Source: an uncultured Clostridia bacterium
GTDB lineage: Bacteria; Bacillota; Clostridia; Oscillospirales; Oscillospiraceae
Length of the DNA stretch: 64,000 nt
Reading direction: 5' to 3'
NCBI GenBank assembly: GCA_946186375.1
Contig: CAMHMZ010000010.1
Location: 1-64,000 of the forward strand
The notes under the pieces: generated by a model
The model's database searches: none
Told to the model about the DNA's origin: nothing
The model's input: the letters and a program-made list of their open reading frames with translations, nothing else
Program-made: the position numbers and the translations under genes
Shown here: positions 8,387 through 17,276 of the stretch, piece by piece
How positions within the stretch are numbered: position 1 is the first letter of the stretch
Layout: each line of letters begins with the position of its first letter

Positions 8387-9472
8387 ATGCTCAGAGAAGA
8401 AGTCTATAATTTTGCCGCGGGCCCTTCGGTCCTGCCGGAGAGTGTGCTCAAGCGCGCGCAGGCCGAGCTTCTCAACTGCCGCGGCACCGGCATGTCCGTC
8501 ATGGAGATGAGCCACCGCAGCGCCGCCTTTCAGGAGATCTTCGACGAGGCAAAGGCCGCGCTGCGCAAGGCGCTGAACGTGCCGGAGAGCCACGAGGTGC
8601 TGCTGCTGCAGGGCGGGGCGACGCTGCAGTTTGCCGCCATCCCCATGAACCTCATGGGCGGCGGGGCCGCCGACTATGCCGTGACGGGGCATTTCTCCCG
8701 CCGCGCTTCGGCCGAGGCCGCGAAATACGGTTCCGTGCGCATCGCCTGCGACAGCTCCGACACCGGCTTTGACCGCATCCCCGCACAGGCCGAGCTGCAC
8801 ACGAGCGCGGACGCCGCGTATTTCTATTACTGCGCCAACAATACCGTCTACGGGACGGAGTGGCAGTATGTCCCCGAGACGGACGCGCCGCTCGTGTGCG
8901 ACATGTCCTCGGACATCCTCTCGCGCCCGGTCGACGTGAGCCGCTTCGGCCTCATCTACGCCGGCGCGCAGAAAAACATGGCCCCGGCCGGGCTGACCGT
9001 GCTGCTGCTCGACAAGAGCCTCGCCGGGCGCGCCCAGCCCTTCACGCCGGAGGTCATGCGCTATGACGTGCTGCTGCGGCACGACTCCATGCTCAACACC
9101 CCGCCCTGCTGGAACATCTATATGCTGCTGCTCGTGCTTGAGTGGCTCGAGGAGCAGGGCGGCGTCGCCGGGATGGAAGAGCTGCGCACGGAGCGCGCGG
9201 GGCTTGTGTACGCGCTTCTGGACGAGAGCCGCTTTTATACGGCCCACGCGCGTCCCGGCTCGCGCAGCGGCATGAACGTCGCCTTCCGCACGCCCTCGGC
9301 GGAGCTCGACGCGCTGTTCGTGCAGGAGGCGGCGGCGCAGGGGCTCATCGGCCTCAAGGGGCACAAGGCTGCGGGCGGGCTGCGCGCCTCGCTGTATAAC
9401 GCCATGCCGCTCGAGGGGGCGCGGAAGCTCGCCGCCTTTATGAAAGAGTTCGAGGTGAAGCACCGTGTTTAG
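8387..9472 (+). CDS. serC: Phosphoserine aminotransferase
   Basis: This enzyme transfers the amino group from glutamate to 3-phosphohydroxypyruvate in serine synthesis. The 361-residue protein starts MLREEVYNFAAGPS, the standard SerC N-terminus, and has the PLP lysine in AGAQKNMAPAG. The ATG at 8387 is six bases after AAGGAGA; in-frame codons from 8360 overlap mtaB and are unlikely to be used. The 3' end overlaps the GTG start of serA by eight bases, so the two genes are translationally coupled. Confidence 0.95.
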   Translation: MLREEVYNFAAGPSVLPESVLKRAQAELLNCRGTGMSVMEMSHRSAAFQEIFDEAKAALRKALNVPESHEVLLLQGGATLQFAAIPMNLMGGGAADYAVTGHFSRRASAEAAKYGSVRIACDSSDTGFDRIPAQAELHTSADAAYFYYCANNTVYGTEWQYVPETDAPLVCDMSSDILSRPVDVSRFGLIYAGAQKNMAPAGLTVLLLDKSLAGRAQPFTPEVMRYDVLLRHDSMLNTPPCWNIYMLLLVLEWLEEQGGVAGMEELRTERAGLVYALLDESRFYTAHARPGSRSGMNVAFRTPSAELDALFVQEAAAQGLIGLKGHKAAGGLRASLYNAMPLEGARKLAAFMKEFEVKHRV

Positions 9473-10628
9473 GATCCAAACCATGAACAGCATCTCCCCC
9501 GTCGGGACCGAGGTGCTCACAAAGCGCGGCTGCGCCGTCGGCGCGGACGTAGAGGCGCCCGACGCCCTGCTCATCCGCAGCGCCGAGCTGCACGGCGTCG
9601 AGCTGCCGCCCTCGCTGCTGGCCATCGGCCGCGCGGGCGCGGGCACCAACAACATCCCGCTCGGCGACTGTGCCGAGCGCGGCATCGTCGTCTTCAACAG
9701 CCCCGGCGCCAACGCCGAGGCCGTCAAGGAGCTGCAGCTGTGCGAGCTCGTCATGGCCTCGCGCGACGTGCTGGGCAGCATCGACTATGTCAAGAGCATC
9801 GCCGGGGAGGGCGCGCGCATCCCGGAGCTCGTCGAGAAGGGCAAGAACCGCTTCGCCGGGCCGGAGCTGCTGGGCAAGACGCTCGGCGTCGTGGGTCTCG
9901 GCGCGACGGGCGCGCTGCTGGCCAATATCGCCCTCGAGCTTGGGATGACCGTCTTCGGCTTCGATCCCTTCCTCTCGGTGGACGCCGCCTGGCGGCTGTC
10001 AAGGGAGGTGAAGCGCGCGGAGAGCCTGGAGGAGCTCTGCGCCGAGGCCGATTATCTCAGCCTCAACGTGCCCTACACCGAGAAGACCCACCACCTCATC
10101 GACGCCGCCGTCCTGCGCGCGGCAAAGCCCGGCGTACGCGTGCTGAACGAGTCGCGCGCCGAGGTCGTGGACGACGAGGCCATGTGCGCCGCGCTCGAAA
10201 GCGGACAGGTCGTGCGCTACGTGACGGACTTTCCCAATGAGAAGATCCTCGGCGCCAAAAACGTGATCGCCATGCCGCATCTCGGCGCCTGCACGCCCGA
10301 GAGCGAGGACCGCTGTGCCGTCATGGCCGCGGGCCAGCTCTGGGATTATCTGCTCAACGGCAACATCAAAAACTCCGTCAATCTCCCGGACCTCACGCTC
10401 AGCCGCATGGGCGTGTGCCGCCTGTGCGTCATCCACCGCAACGTCCCGCGCATGATCACGCGCATCCTCGATTTCATCAGCGCGCGCAACATCAACGTCG
10501 AGCACATGATGAACAAGCCCCGCGGCCCCTACGCCTACACCGTGGTGGATCTGGGCGAGGCGATCGGCGAGGATGTGGCGGAGAGCATCCGCGCCATGGA
10601 CAACGTCCTGCGTGTGAGGGTCATCTGA
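9465..10628 (+). CDS. serA: D-3-phosphoglycerate dehydrogenase with C-terminal ACT domain
   Basis: This enzyme oxidises 3-phosphoglycerate to 3-phosphohydroxypyruvate, the first step of serine synthesis. The 387-residue protein shows the NAD-binding motif GVVGLGATGA (about residue 145), the catalytic Arg in LNESRAE and the catalytic His in AMPHLGACTPES. A C-terminal ACT domain begins about residue 318 (CRLCVIHRNVPRM) and probably mediates serine feedback. The start is taken as GTG at 9465 inside serC; ATG at 9483 is an alternative. No serB phosphatase is adjacent. Confidence 0.93.
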   Translation: MFRIQTMNSISPVGTEVLTKRGCAVGADVEAPDALLIRSAELHGVELPPSLLAIGRAGAGTNNIPLGDCAERGIVVFNSPGANAEAVKELQLCELVMASRDVLGSIDYVKSIAGEGARIPELVEKGKNRFAGPELLGKTLGVVGLGATGALLANIALELGMTVFGFDPFLSVDAAWRLSREVKRAESLEELCAEADYLSLNVPYTEKTHHLIDAAVLRAAKPGVRVLNESRAEVVDDEAMCAALESGQVVRYVTDFPNEKILGAKNVIAMPHLGACTPESEDRCAVMAAGQLWDYLLNGNIKNSVNLPDLTLSRMGVCRLCVIHRNVPRMITRILDFISARNINVEHMMNKPRGPYAYTVVDLGEAIGEDVAESIRAMDNVLRVRVI

Positions 10629-10629
10629 T

Positions 10630-11085
10630 ATGGACAGAGAAAAGGATATCTTCGACCGGCTGATGGACTGGCGGCCCCTTCGCCCGCTGCAGCCCTTCTG
10701 GCAGAAGCACCGGGAGGCGCTGCTGTATCTCTTCTTCGGCGGCCTGACGACGCTCGTGAGCATTCTGAGCTTCTGGCTCTTCACCGCGGGCTTGGGTCTC
10801 AACGAGCTCATCGCGAACGTTCTCTCCTGGATCCTCGCGGTGCTCTTTGCCTATCTCACGAACGCCCGCTGGGTCTTCGAGGCAAAGCCCCGGGGCTTCG
10901 GCGAGCGCGTGCAGCTGCTGCTGCGCTTTTACGCGGGGCGGCTCGCCACGCTGGGCGTGGAGGAGGCGCTTTTGTGGATCTTCATCACGCGCCTCCATCT
11001 GCCCGCCATGCCGGTGAAGATCGCGGCCCAGGTCGTCGTGATCGTGCTCAACTATGTTATCAGCAAGCTTCTGGTGTTTAAGTAA
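10630..11085 (+). CDS. GtrA-family membrane protein
   Basis: This 151-residue protein has four predicted membrane segments, typical of GtrA-like proteins linked to export or flipping of lipid-linked sugars. Family features include the early FFGGLTTLVSIL helix and the LTNARWVF motif between the second and third helices. It starts one base after the serA stop, so it is probably cotranscribed with serC-serA although the roles look unrelated. The last codons and stop lie inside the terminal inverted repeat of the MITE-like element beginning at 11078. Confidence 0.8.
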   Translation: MDREKDIFDRLMDWRPLRPLQPFWQKHREALLYLFFGGLTTLVSILSFWLFTAGLGLNELIANVLSWILAVLFAYLTNARWVFEAKPRGFGERVQLLLRFYAGRLATLGVEEALLWIFITRLHLPAMPVKIAAQVVVIVLNYVISKLLVFK

Positions 11086-11244
11086 ACGCTGATCAAATCG
11101 CCTGCGGCGCCTCCCGGAAAATTTGCGCCCTGATTTCGTCACTTTTTCTTGAAATACACAAAGTATTCCTGCAAAAAAGTGCCATCATCAGAACACAAAT
11201 TTTCTTGGGATCCGCTCTTGCCGATTTAATCATCGTTTACTTAA
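11078..11244. mobile_element. MITE-like element with 23-bp terminal inverted repeats
   Basis: TTAAGTAAACG at 11078 is the exact complement of CGTTTACTTAA ending at 11244. The arms extend to 23 bases with a few mismatches (11078-11100 and 11222-11244), and a second inner inverted repeat (AAAATTTG with CAAATTTT) lies inside. The 167-bp unit has no coding capacity. It sits exactly at the end of gtrA, so the TAA in its terminal repeat serves as the gtrA stop codon, and it lies just upstream of the nucleosidase gene. Confidence 0.65.
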
Positions 11245-11265
11245 GAAAAACGGAGGGAACGCAGC

Positions 11266-11943
11266 ATGAAAAAGATCGGTCTTCTGGTCGCCGTCGAGAT
11301 GGGCGCCGTCCTGGAGCGCTACGGCACGCCGCAGGAAAAGCAGACGCTTTTCGGCTTCGAGCTTCTCCGCTACGACAACGCCGACTACAGCATCTACGCC
11401 GTCAATTCCGGCGCTGGCGAGATCGCCGCGGCCGCGGCCGCGGAGCTGCTGATCGCCGTGTGCGGGGTGGATCTCGTCGTCAATTTCGGCGTTGTGGGCG
11501 GCCTCACGCCGGAGATGAAGCTTGCACGCACCGTCGTGATCGAGCGCGTCGTCCACTATGATTTCGACACCTCCGAGGTCGACTGGGCCGAGCCCGGGCG
11601 CTATCTCGAATACCCCACGCCCTATCTGCCCGCCTCGCCGGAGCTTGTGGAGAAGGCCCTGGCCGTCGCGCCGGAGCTCAAAAAGGTCACCTGCGCCTCC
11701 GCCGACAAATTCGTCGGCCGCGCCGAGGCCAAGCGCGCGCTGCACGAGCGCTGGGGTGCGGACATCTGCGAGATGGAGAGCGCGGGGATCGTGCTCACCT
11801 GCAACCGCGCGGGCGTGCCCTGCCTGCTGATCAAAACCGTCTCCGACGCCATCGAGGGCGGCGGAGAGGAATTTACGCGCGAGGTCGCGCGCTCGGCCGG
11901 GCTCTGTCTCGAGGTCGCCGACCGTATCATCAAAGAATTATAA
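11266..11943 (+). CDS. 5'-methylthioadenosine/S-adenosylhomocysteine nucleosidase-like protein
   Basis: This protein belongs to the phosphorylase/nucleosidase superfamily and probably cleaves adenine from methylthioadenosine or S-adenosylhomocysteine, clearing SAM by-products. The 225-residue product starts MKKIGLLVAVEMGAV, with an acidic residue placed like the catalytic Glu. It has NFGVVGGL (the GxxGG region), CEMESAG (purine/ribose-binding Met-Glu) and SDAIEGG (catalytic Asp). The ATG follows CGGAGGGAACGCAGC. An assignment as a related purine nucleosidase cannot be excluded from sequence alone. Confidence 0.85.
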   Translation: MKKIGLLVAVEMGAVLERYGTPQEKQTLFGFELLRYDNADYSIYAVNSGAGEIAAAAAAELLIAVCGVDLVVNFGVVGGLTPEMKLARTVVIERVVHYDFDTSEVDWAEPGRYLEYPTPYLPASPELVEKALAVAPELKKVTCASADKFVGRAEAKRALHERWGADICEMESAGIVLTCNRAGVPCLLIKTVSDAIEGGGEEFTREVARSAGLCLEVADRIIKEL

Positions 11944-11949
11944 GCAAAG

Positions 11950-11979
11950 CTTGGGCGGCCGGTTCGGGCCGCCCAAGGC
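11950..11979 (+). other. GC-rich intercistronic hairpin
   Basis: CTTGGGCGGCC and GGCCGCCCAAG form an 11-bp stem around a short loop between the nucleosidase stop and the RBS (GAGGAGG) of the next gene. No T-run follows, so it looks like an mRNA-stabilising or weak termination element rather than a strong intrinsic terminator. Confidence 0.5.
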
Positions 11980-11996
11980 ATAGAGGAGGATGTTCC

Positions 11997-13151
11997 ATGA
12001 CCGAGAGGCTTTATAACGCCGACAGTCATCTCTTTTCGTTCCGCGCCGCCGTCACCGGCTGTGAGGAGACGGCCGGGGGCTGGCTTGTCACGCTCGACCG
12101 CACGGCCTTCTTCCCCGAGGGCGGCGGCCAGCGCGCCGACACCGGTACGCTCTCAAGCGCCCGCGTCCTGGACGTGCAGGAGCGCGGGGACGAGATCGTT
12201 CACCTCGTGAGCGCTCCCCTGCCGGTCGGCGAAACGGTCGAGGGGCGGCTCGACGCCGGGCAGCGCCTGCGCCGCATGCAGAACCACTCCGGCGAGCACA
12301 TCGTCTCGGGACTTGCGCACCGGCTCTTCGGGCTGGAAAACGTCGGCTTTCACATGGGCGAGCGCGACATGACCGTCGATCTGAGCGGCGAGCTCACGGC
12401 GGCAGAGCTCGAAGAGCTCGAGACCCGGGCCAACGAGGCCGTGCGGGCAAACCTGCCCGTGCGGGCCTGGTTCCCCGCTCCGGAGGAGCTGGCCGTCCTC
12501 GACTACCGCAGCAAAAAGGAGCTGACAGGCCGGGTGCGCCTCGTTGAGATCAAGGGCGTGGACCTCTGCGCCTGCTGCGCCCCGCACGTCTCGCGCACGG
12601 GGGAGATCGGCCTCATCAAGCTCCTCTCGGCCGAGCGGCACCGCGGCGGCCTGCGCCTGACGCTGCTGTGCGGCATGAACGCCCTCGAGGACTACCGGCT
12701 GCGGCTCGAGAGCGCGGGCGCGGTCTCGCGGGCGCTGAGCGTGCCGCGCGAGGCGATCGCCGGGGGCGTGGAACGGCTTCTGGGCGAGCGCGACGCTCTC
12801 AAGGAGCGCGTGGCGGCGCTGAGCATGGAGCTGGCGCGGCTGCGGGCAGATAATACCCCGGCGACAGAGGGGAATATCTGCCTCTTCGACCGGGTGCTGG
12901 ACGAGATCGCCCTGCGGGAGCTCGTCAATCTTCTCGCGGAAAAATGCGGGGGCTTCGCCGCGGCCTTCTCCGGCGGCGACGAGACGGGCTGGCGCTATAT
13001 CATCGGCAGCCGGCACGCGGATCTGCGCGCCCTCTGCCCGCGCATCAACGCCGCCGTCAAGGGCAAGGGCGGCGGCTCGCGGGAGATGCTGCAAGGCCGC
13101 GCGGGCGCCTCGGAGGAAGAAATACGCCGCGCACTTTCGGACTTGGTTTAG
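11997..13151 (+). CDS. Alanyl-tRNA editing protein, AlaX-L type
   Basis: This free-standing relative of the AlaRS editing domain hydrolyses Ser-tRNA(Ala) (and possibly Gly-tRNA(Ala)), preventing mistranslation. The 384-residue product contains FFPEGGGQ, the zinc motif HSGEH (about residue 98) and the second zinc pair in CACCAPH (about residue 195). A coiled segment and a C-terminal DHHA1-like domain with RAGASEEEIRRAL follow, giving the long AlaX-L architecture. A clear RBS (GAGGAGGATGTTCC) precedes the ATG. It is probably cotranscribed with the nucleosidase. Confidence 0.88.
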   Translation: MTERLYNADSHLFSFRAAVTGCEETAGGWLVTLDRTAFFPEGGGQRADTGTLSSARVLDVQERGDEIVHLVSAPLPVGETVEGRLDAGQRLRRMQNHSGEHIVSGLAHRLFGLENVGFHMGERDMTVDLSGELTAAELEELETRANEAVRANLPVRAWFPAPEELAVLDYRSKKELTGRVRLVEIKGVDLCACCAPHVSRTGEIGLIKLLSAERHRGGLRLTLLCGMNALEDYRLRLESAGAVSRALSVPREAIAGGVERLLGERDALKERVAALSMELARLRADNTPATEGNICLFDRVLDEIALRELVNLLAEKCGGFAAAFSGGDETGWRYIIGSRHADLRALCPRINAAVKGKGGGSREMLQGRAGASEEEIRRALSDLV

Positions 13152-13215
13152 ACAGTTTCCGGCAAATTGTATAAAGAAAAATGACGATTTTTTAACGCGC
13201 GGCGGCTTGCCAGAA

Positions 13216-13244
13216 TTGACAAGGTTTTGCGCTTTTGGTATACT
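13216..13244 (+). promoter_or_regulatory. Near-consensus sigma-A promoter of the dehydratase operon
   Basis: TTGACA (13216-13221), a 17-base spacer and TATACT (13239-13244) lie about 70 bases upstream of the dehydratase start. The near-perfect match predicts strong expression. Confidence 0.8.
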
Positions 13245-13315
13245 GTATTTCGTGAAGTTGGCACAATTCCGTGCCGCACAACAGGGAAGAAACTAATAAA
13301 TTGGGGGGTTATCTG

Positions 13316-14527
13316 TTGAAAGATCTCAAGCATCTGATCTACTTTGAGAATCTGCTTCAGGAAGCCAACAACGATCTTGTCAAGCAGGCGAAAGCCGAGG
13401 GCAAGAGAGCGATCGGCTACACCTGCTACTTCATGCCTGAAGTGCTTCTCGACCTGCCCGGCTGCTTCTCGGCGCGTCTGCGCGCGCCGCGCTGCACCTC
13501 GCCGGACATCGCGACCTACTATCTCTCCGGCCGTGTCTGCCACTACGCCCGCTCTCTGATGGAGCGCGCGCTCGAGGGCGGATACAACTTCCTCGACGCC
13601 CAGATGGCGACCGAGACCTGCACCGCCACCTGCCGCTTCCAGGAGCACCTGCAGCAGAAGCACCTCGATTCCGTCGAGGATATGCGCATCATCGACAACG
13701 ACGACTTCTTCTGCGAATTCACCGACATCCCGTTCAAAAACAACGAGAACAGCTATCAGCACTTCGAGACCCAGCTGCGCGCCCACGTGCTCGAGCCGCT
13801 GCACGAGCACTTCGGCATCGACATTTCCGACGATGCGATCCGCCAGGCCGTGGAGGAGCACAACGAGGTCTGCCGCCTCATCAACGAGATCGGCGACTAC
13901 CGCAAGCTCGACAATCCCACCATCACCGGCTATGAGTTCCACGTGATCCAGCTCGTCTCCCTCGTCTGCCCGAAGTACCTCATCCTCCCCTATCTGCGCG
14001 AGACCGCCGAGGAGATGAAGACCCGCGAGCCCGACACCCGCAAGAACTTCCGCTGCAAGGTCGTGCTGGCCGGCTCCGAGAATGACGACCCCGATTTCAC
14101 CAAGCTCATCGAGGGCTGCGGCGCGCTCGTCGTGTGCGACCGCTTCTGCTACGGCGCCGTCGAGAGCCGCGTGCCCATCGTGCTCGAGGAGGGCAAGAGC
14201 CCGCTCAGATGCATCGCCGAGCACTACCTCAAGACCTCCAACTGCCCGCGCTTCATGCCGCAGGACGAGATGCGCGCCCGCAAGAAGAGACTGGCGGACC
14301 TCGCGAAGGAGTACAACGCCGACGGCGTGATCATCGCCTCCAACAAGTTCTGCGAGTACTGGAGCTATGAGCGCGTGATCGACACCTTCATCCTCCAGCG
14401 CGACTTCGGCCTCCCCGTCTGCTCCATCGAGAAGGAATACATCAACTCCGCCTCCGGCCAGCTGCGCACCCGTTTCCAGGCCTTCGTCGAGAGCGTGGAG
14501 ATCAAGCACATCCAGGAGGGCAAGTAA
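13316..14527 (+). CDS. 2-hydroxyacyl-CoA dehydratase, smaller subunit
   Basis: This is a subunit of a 2-hydroxyglutaryl-CoA dehydratase / benzoyl-CoA reductase-type enzyme, an Fe-S protein that removes water from (R)-2-hydroxyacyl-CoA by a ketyl-radical mechanism. The 403-residue product has family cysteines in GYTCYFMPEV, TETCTATCRF and FCYGAVESR. The preferred start is TTG at 13316, eight bases after GGGGGG; GTG at 13271 would add 15 atypical residues. It is the first gene of a four-gene operon with the larger subunit one base downstream. The natural substrate (hydroxyglutarate, lactate or an aromatic hydroxy acid) cannot be told. Confidence 0.85.
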   Translation: MKDLKHLIYFENLLQEANNDLVKQAKAEGKRAIGYTCYFMPEVLLDLPGCFSARLRAPRCTSPDIATYYLSGRVCHYARSLMERALEGGYNFLDAQMATETCTATCRFQEHLQQKHLDSVEDMRIIDNDDFFCEFTDIPFKNNENSYQHFETQLRAHVLEPLHEHFGIDISDDAIRQAVEEHNEVCRLINEIGDYRKLDNPTITGYEFHVIQLVSLVCPKYLILPYLRETAEEMKTREPDTRKNFRCKVVLAGSENDDPDFTKLIEGCGALVVCDRFCYGAVESRVPIVLEEGKSPLRCIAEHYLKTSNCPRFMPQDEMRARKKRLADLAKEYNADGVIIASNKFCEYWSYERVIDTFILQRDFGLPVCSIEKEYINSASGQLRTRFQAFVESVEIKHIQEGK

Positions 14528-14528
14528 G

Positions 14529-16151
14529 ATGGCGAAAGACATTAAAAAAGCACTCAGAGATTTCTGGTACGGCAAGCCCCACACCGCCGAAGAGGGCGGC
14601 CGCCGTCTGGGCGAGCTGTACGAGGACAAGACCGGCCTTCTCAAGCACAGAGAATGGCGCGGCGTCAAGGACACCTTCTACTACATGTACATGATCTGGG
14701 GCTACAACTACGTCCACATGGTCACCGATATCCTCAAGTTCTCCAACAACCCCATCGACTTCGTCAAGGGCACCTGGCGCTACCGCTGGATGGGCCAGAC
14801 CTATCTGCCCGTCATGCACTGGTTCGAGCGCGGCCTGCAGGGCATGCGCGGCGAGGCCCTGGCTGCCTCCGCCTGGCACTACCGCGCCATGGTCAGCGCC
14901 TCCATTCACCAGATCTGCAACTTCTTCAACGCCGATACCCGTCTGCACGGCGGCAAGCAGAACGACGCCTACAAGCACACCATCTACGCCAACGAGACGA
15001 CCTGCGGCACCCTGTTCTACCCCTTCATGGACGACGGCTATCAGTACCTGCCGATCGAAATGATCCCGTACTTCGTCACCTGCCACGTCAACTCCCACAC
15101 CGTTCTCAACTACATCGACGCGGTCCAGTCCATCGGCCTGCCCGGCGACCCCTGCCCCATGTGCCAGGCCGAGTCCGGCATCTTCGTCCTGGACGACGTG
15201 CCCGACTACGCCCCCGCCGTCATCACCTGCAACGAGGCCTGCGACGCTTCCGTCTCCACCTCCACCCTGCAGGACTGGTTCGCCGACAAGCCGCTGTTCG
15301 CCCTGCCCATCCCCATGCAGTTCGACGATCCCCTGGTCAAAAAGTACTGCATGAACGAAATCGAAGAGATGTGGAAGTTCATCGAGGAGCAGACCGGCGC
15401 CAAGTTCAGCTGGGAATCCATGGTCAAGCGCCTCGAGCGTCAGAACAAGCTGCAGCGTGACGAGTGGGAGAAGTGGGAAGTCGCCGCCAAGACCAACTAC
15501 TACCCCATCAACGGCGTCGCCCAGGCTCTGTTCCGCATCTTCTCCACCCAGTACGGCATCCAGACCAGCTGCTGGGAAGAGGCCAGCGAGAAGGTCAAGA
15601 AGATCATGTACAAGTGCGTCGAGAAGAAGATCAATCCCTTCCCGCAGACGCGCCACCGCGTGATCGCCTGGTCCTGCGCGCCGCTGTACTTCTCCAACTG
15701 GTGCACCTGGGCCTACAACTGCTGGGGCCTGAACACCATCATCAACATGGACTCCCTGATGTTCGACATGGAGATCCGCACCGACTCCTACGAGAACATG
15801 CTCGAGGACGTCGTCCAGTACCACATGTGGGCTCCGATGCGCCGCATGGCCGTCGGCGGCATGCACCACATCTTCGAGCTGTGGGATTACATGGAGCGCT
15901 TCAACTGCGACATGGTCGCCATGTACGACCAGCTGCAGTGCAAGGGCATGCAGGGCGTGCACGGTCTGTTCGAGGACGAGTTCCGCAAGAGAAACATCAA
16001 GGCCTTCTGGATGCCGCACGCGCTGCCTGACTGCCGCACCGTTTCCCGTGCCGAGATCCGTCGCCAGATCAACGACTACATGACCACCGTCATGCACGAA
16101 GAGCCGCTCGATCCCTCGCTGCTGGACTTCGACGATTCCATGACCTGGTAA
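14529..16151 (+). CDS. 2-hydroxyacyl-CoA dehydratase, larger subunit
   Basis: This 540-residue partner of the upstream subunit belongs to the same dehydratase D family. Candidate Fe-S cysteine stretches are PCPMCQAES (about residue 215), TCNEACDAS and SCAPLYFSNWCTW (about 380). It starts one base after the upstream stop, so the two are made in equal amounts. The length exceeds typical HgdA/HgdB subunits (about 375-480 residues), mainly through extra aromatic-rich sequence at the N-terminus, which may shape substrate specificity. No CoA-transferase or electron-transfer flavoprotein genes are nearby, so CoA activation must be encoded elsewhere. Confidence 0.82.
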   Translation: MAKDIKKALRDFWYGKPHTAEEGGRRLGELYEDKTGLLKHREWRGVKDTFYYMYMIWGYNYVHMVTDILKFSNNPIDFVKGTWRYRWMGQTYLPVMHWFERGLQGMRGEALAASAWHYRAMVSASIHQICNFFNADTRLHGGKQNDAYKHTIYANETTCGTLFYPFMDDGYQYLPIEMIPYFVTCHVNSHTVLNYIDAVQSIGLPGDPCPMCQAESGIFVLDDVPDYAPAVITCNEACDASVSTSTLQDWFADKPLFALPIPMQFDDPLVKKYCMNEIEEMWKFIEEQTGAKFSWESMVKRLERQNKLQRDEWEKWEVAAKTNYYPINGVAQALFRIFSTQYGIQTSCWEEASEKVKKIMYKCVEKKINPFPQTRHRVIAWSCAPLYFSNWCTWAYNCWGLNTIINMDSLMFDMEIRTDSYENMLEDVVQYHMWAPMRRMAVGGMHHIFELWDYMERFNCDMVAMYDQLQCKGMQGVHGLFEDEFRKRNIKAFWMPHALPDCRTVSRAEIRRQINDYMTTVMHEEPLDPSLLDFDDSMTW

Positions 16152-16166
16152 TAGGAGGATAAGAGA

Positions 16167-16385
16167 ATGTGCAAAAAGCTTGGTAAGTTTCTGCTGAAGT
16201 TCCTGGCCATCTTCGTCGCGGCCAACGCCGTGCTCTTCGTCGTCTTCTTCTTCGACCTTGACGGCAAGCTGCTGTTCAACGTGGTGGAGCCCTTCCTGAA
16301 GGATCACTACGACAAGATGGAGCGCAAGGACACGCTGAAGAGCCCCTACGACATCGACAAGTTCCCCAAGTACAAGTACGACTGA
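16167..16385 (+). CDS. Small single-pass membrane protein in the dehydratase operon
   Basis: This 72-residue protein has one N-terminal membrane helix (about residues 8-30, LLKFLAIFVAANAVLFVVFF) followed by a charged tail of about 40 residues ending DKFPKYKYD. It has an RBS (AGGAGG) and lies between the dehydratase subunits and the activator with gaps of 15 and 28 bases, so it is cotranscribed. No family is recognised. Its position suggests it tethers the complex to the membrane or links it to a redox partner, but that is inference. Confidence 0.75.
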   Translation: MCKKLGKFLLKFLAIFVAANAVLFVVFFFDLDGKLLFNVVEPFLKDHYDKMERKDTLKSPYDIDKFPKYKYD

Positions 16386-16413
16386 AAATAAAGAGTTTGG
16401 AGGCACACACATC

Positions 16414-17208
16414 ATGAAATACTTTGGCGGCTGCGACGTTGGTTCCACCTACACCAAGGCAGTCATCCTCGACGAGAACGGCAACATGGTTGCCGACACC
16501 ACCATCAAGAGCAAGATCAATTCCGAGCAGAGCGCCATCGCGGCGATGGACGACGTGCTGGCGAAGGTCGGCCTGAAGAGCAGCAAGGATCTGGAGTACC
16601 TCATCGGCACCGGCTACGGCCGCAACAAGGTCCCCTTCGCCGACGAGAACATCTCTGAGATCTCCTGCCATGCCATGGGCGTGCATGTCACGAACCCGAA
16701 CGTCAAGGCCATCATCGACATCGGCGGCCAGGACGTCAAGGGCATCAGCATCGACACGGACGGCACGGTGAAGAACTTCGCGATGAACGACAAGTGCGCC
16801 GCCGGTACGGGCCGCTTCTTCGAGGCCATGGCCCGTTCCTTCGAGCTGAGCCTGCCGGAATTCTCCAAGCTCTCTCTGACTGCGAAGAACGTGATCCCCA
16901 TCACGGCGCAGTGCACGGTGTTTGCCGAGTCTGAGGTCATCACCCTGGTGGGCGAGGGCAAGCCGATGGACGAGATCGCAGCCGGTATCGAGATGGCCGT
17001 TGCGAAGCGCTGCTTCGTCATGGCGAAGAAGGCCGGCGCCACCGACAGCATCACGCTGACGGGCGGCTGCGCGAAGAACGACGGTCTGAAGGAAGCCATC
17101 GAGCACGTGCTGAAGCTGAAGGTCGTCAACCTCAAGACCGACCCCCAGCTCATGGGCGCTCTCGGCGCTGCCGAATATGCCCGTCAGAAGGGCCTCGCCA
17201 AGAAGTAA
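16414..17208 (+). CDS. 2-hydroxyacyl-CoA dehydratase activator (ATPase)
   Basis: This is component C of the dehydratase: a homodimeric ASKHA-fold ATPase holding one [4Fe-4S] cluster that injects a high-energy electron into the dehydratase. The 264-residue protein begins with the phosphate loop CDVGSTYTKAV, then DIGGQDVKG, the cluster cysteine in NDKCAAGTGRF and the second in GGCAKNDG. RBS TTGGAGG precedes the ATG. The length and motifs match the HgdC/FldI/BadF-type activators. It closes the operon, which ends at the terminator at 17241. Confidence 0.92.
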   Translation: MKYFGGCDVGSTYTKAVILDENGNMVADTTIKSKINSEQSAIAAMDDVLAKVGLKSSKDLEYLIGTGYGRNKVPFADENISEISCHAMGVHVTNPNVKAIIDIGGQDVKGISIDTDGTVKNFAMNDKCAAGTGRFFEAMARSFELSLPEFSKLSLTAKNVIPITAQCTVFAESEVITLVGEGKPMDEIAAGIEMAVAKRCFVMAKKAGATDSITLTGGCAKNDGLKEAIEHVLKLKVVNLKTDPQLMGALGAAEYARQKGLAKK

Positions 17209-17240
17209 GTCTTCGGCGAAAAGCAGCGTAAACAGATCGA

Positions 17241-17276
17241 CCGCCGCTCTCCTCTCGGGGAGCGGCGGTTTCGTTT
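17241..17276 (+). terminator. Terminator of the dehydratase operon
   Basis: CCGCCGCTC (17241-17249) pairs with GAGCGGCGG (17260-17268), followed by TTTCGTTTT. Confidence 0.75.

Noticed and set aside
13148-14674. 508-codon minus-strand frame
   Set aside because: It is antisense to the dehydratase small subunit, and a strong promoter on the plus strand overlaps it.
14502-16448. 648-codon open frame on the minus strand
   Set aside because: It is antisense to the dehydratase large subunit, which has clear family motifs, strong RBSs and an operon context.
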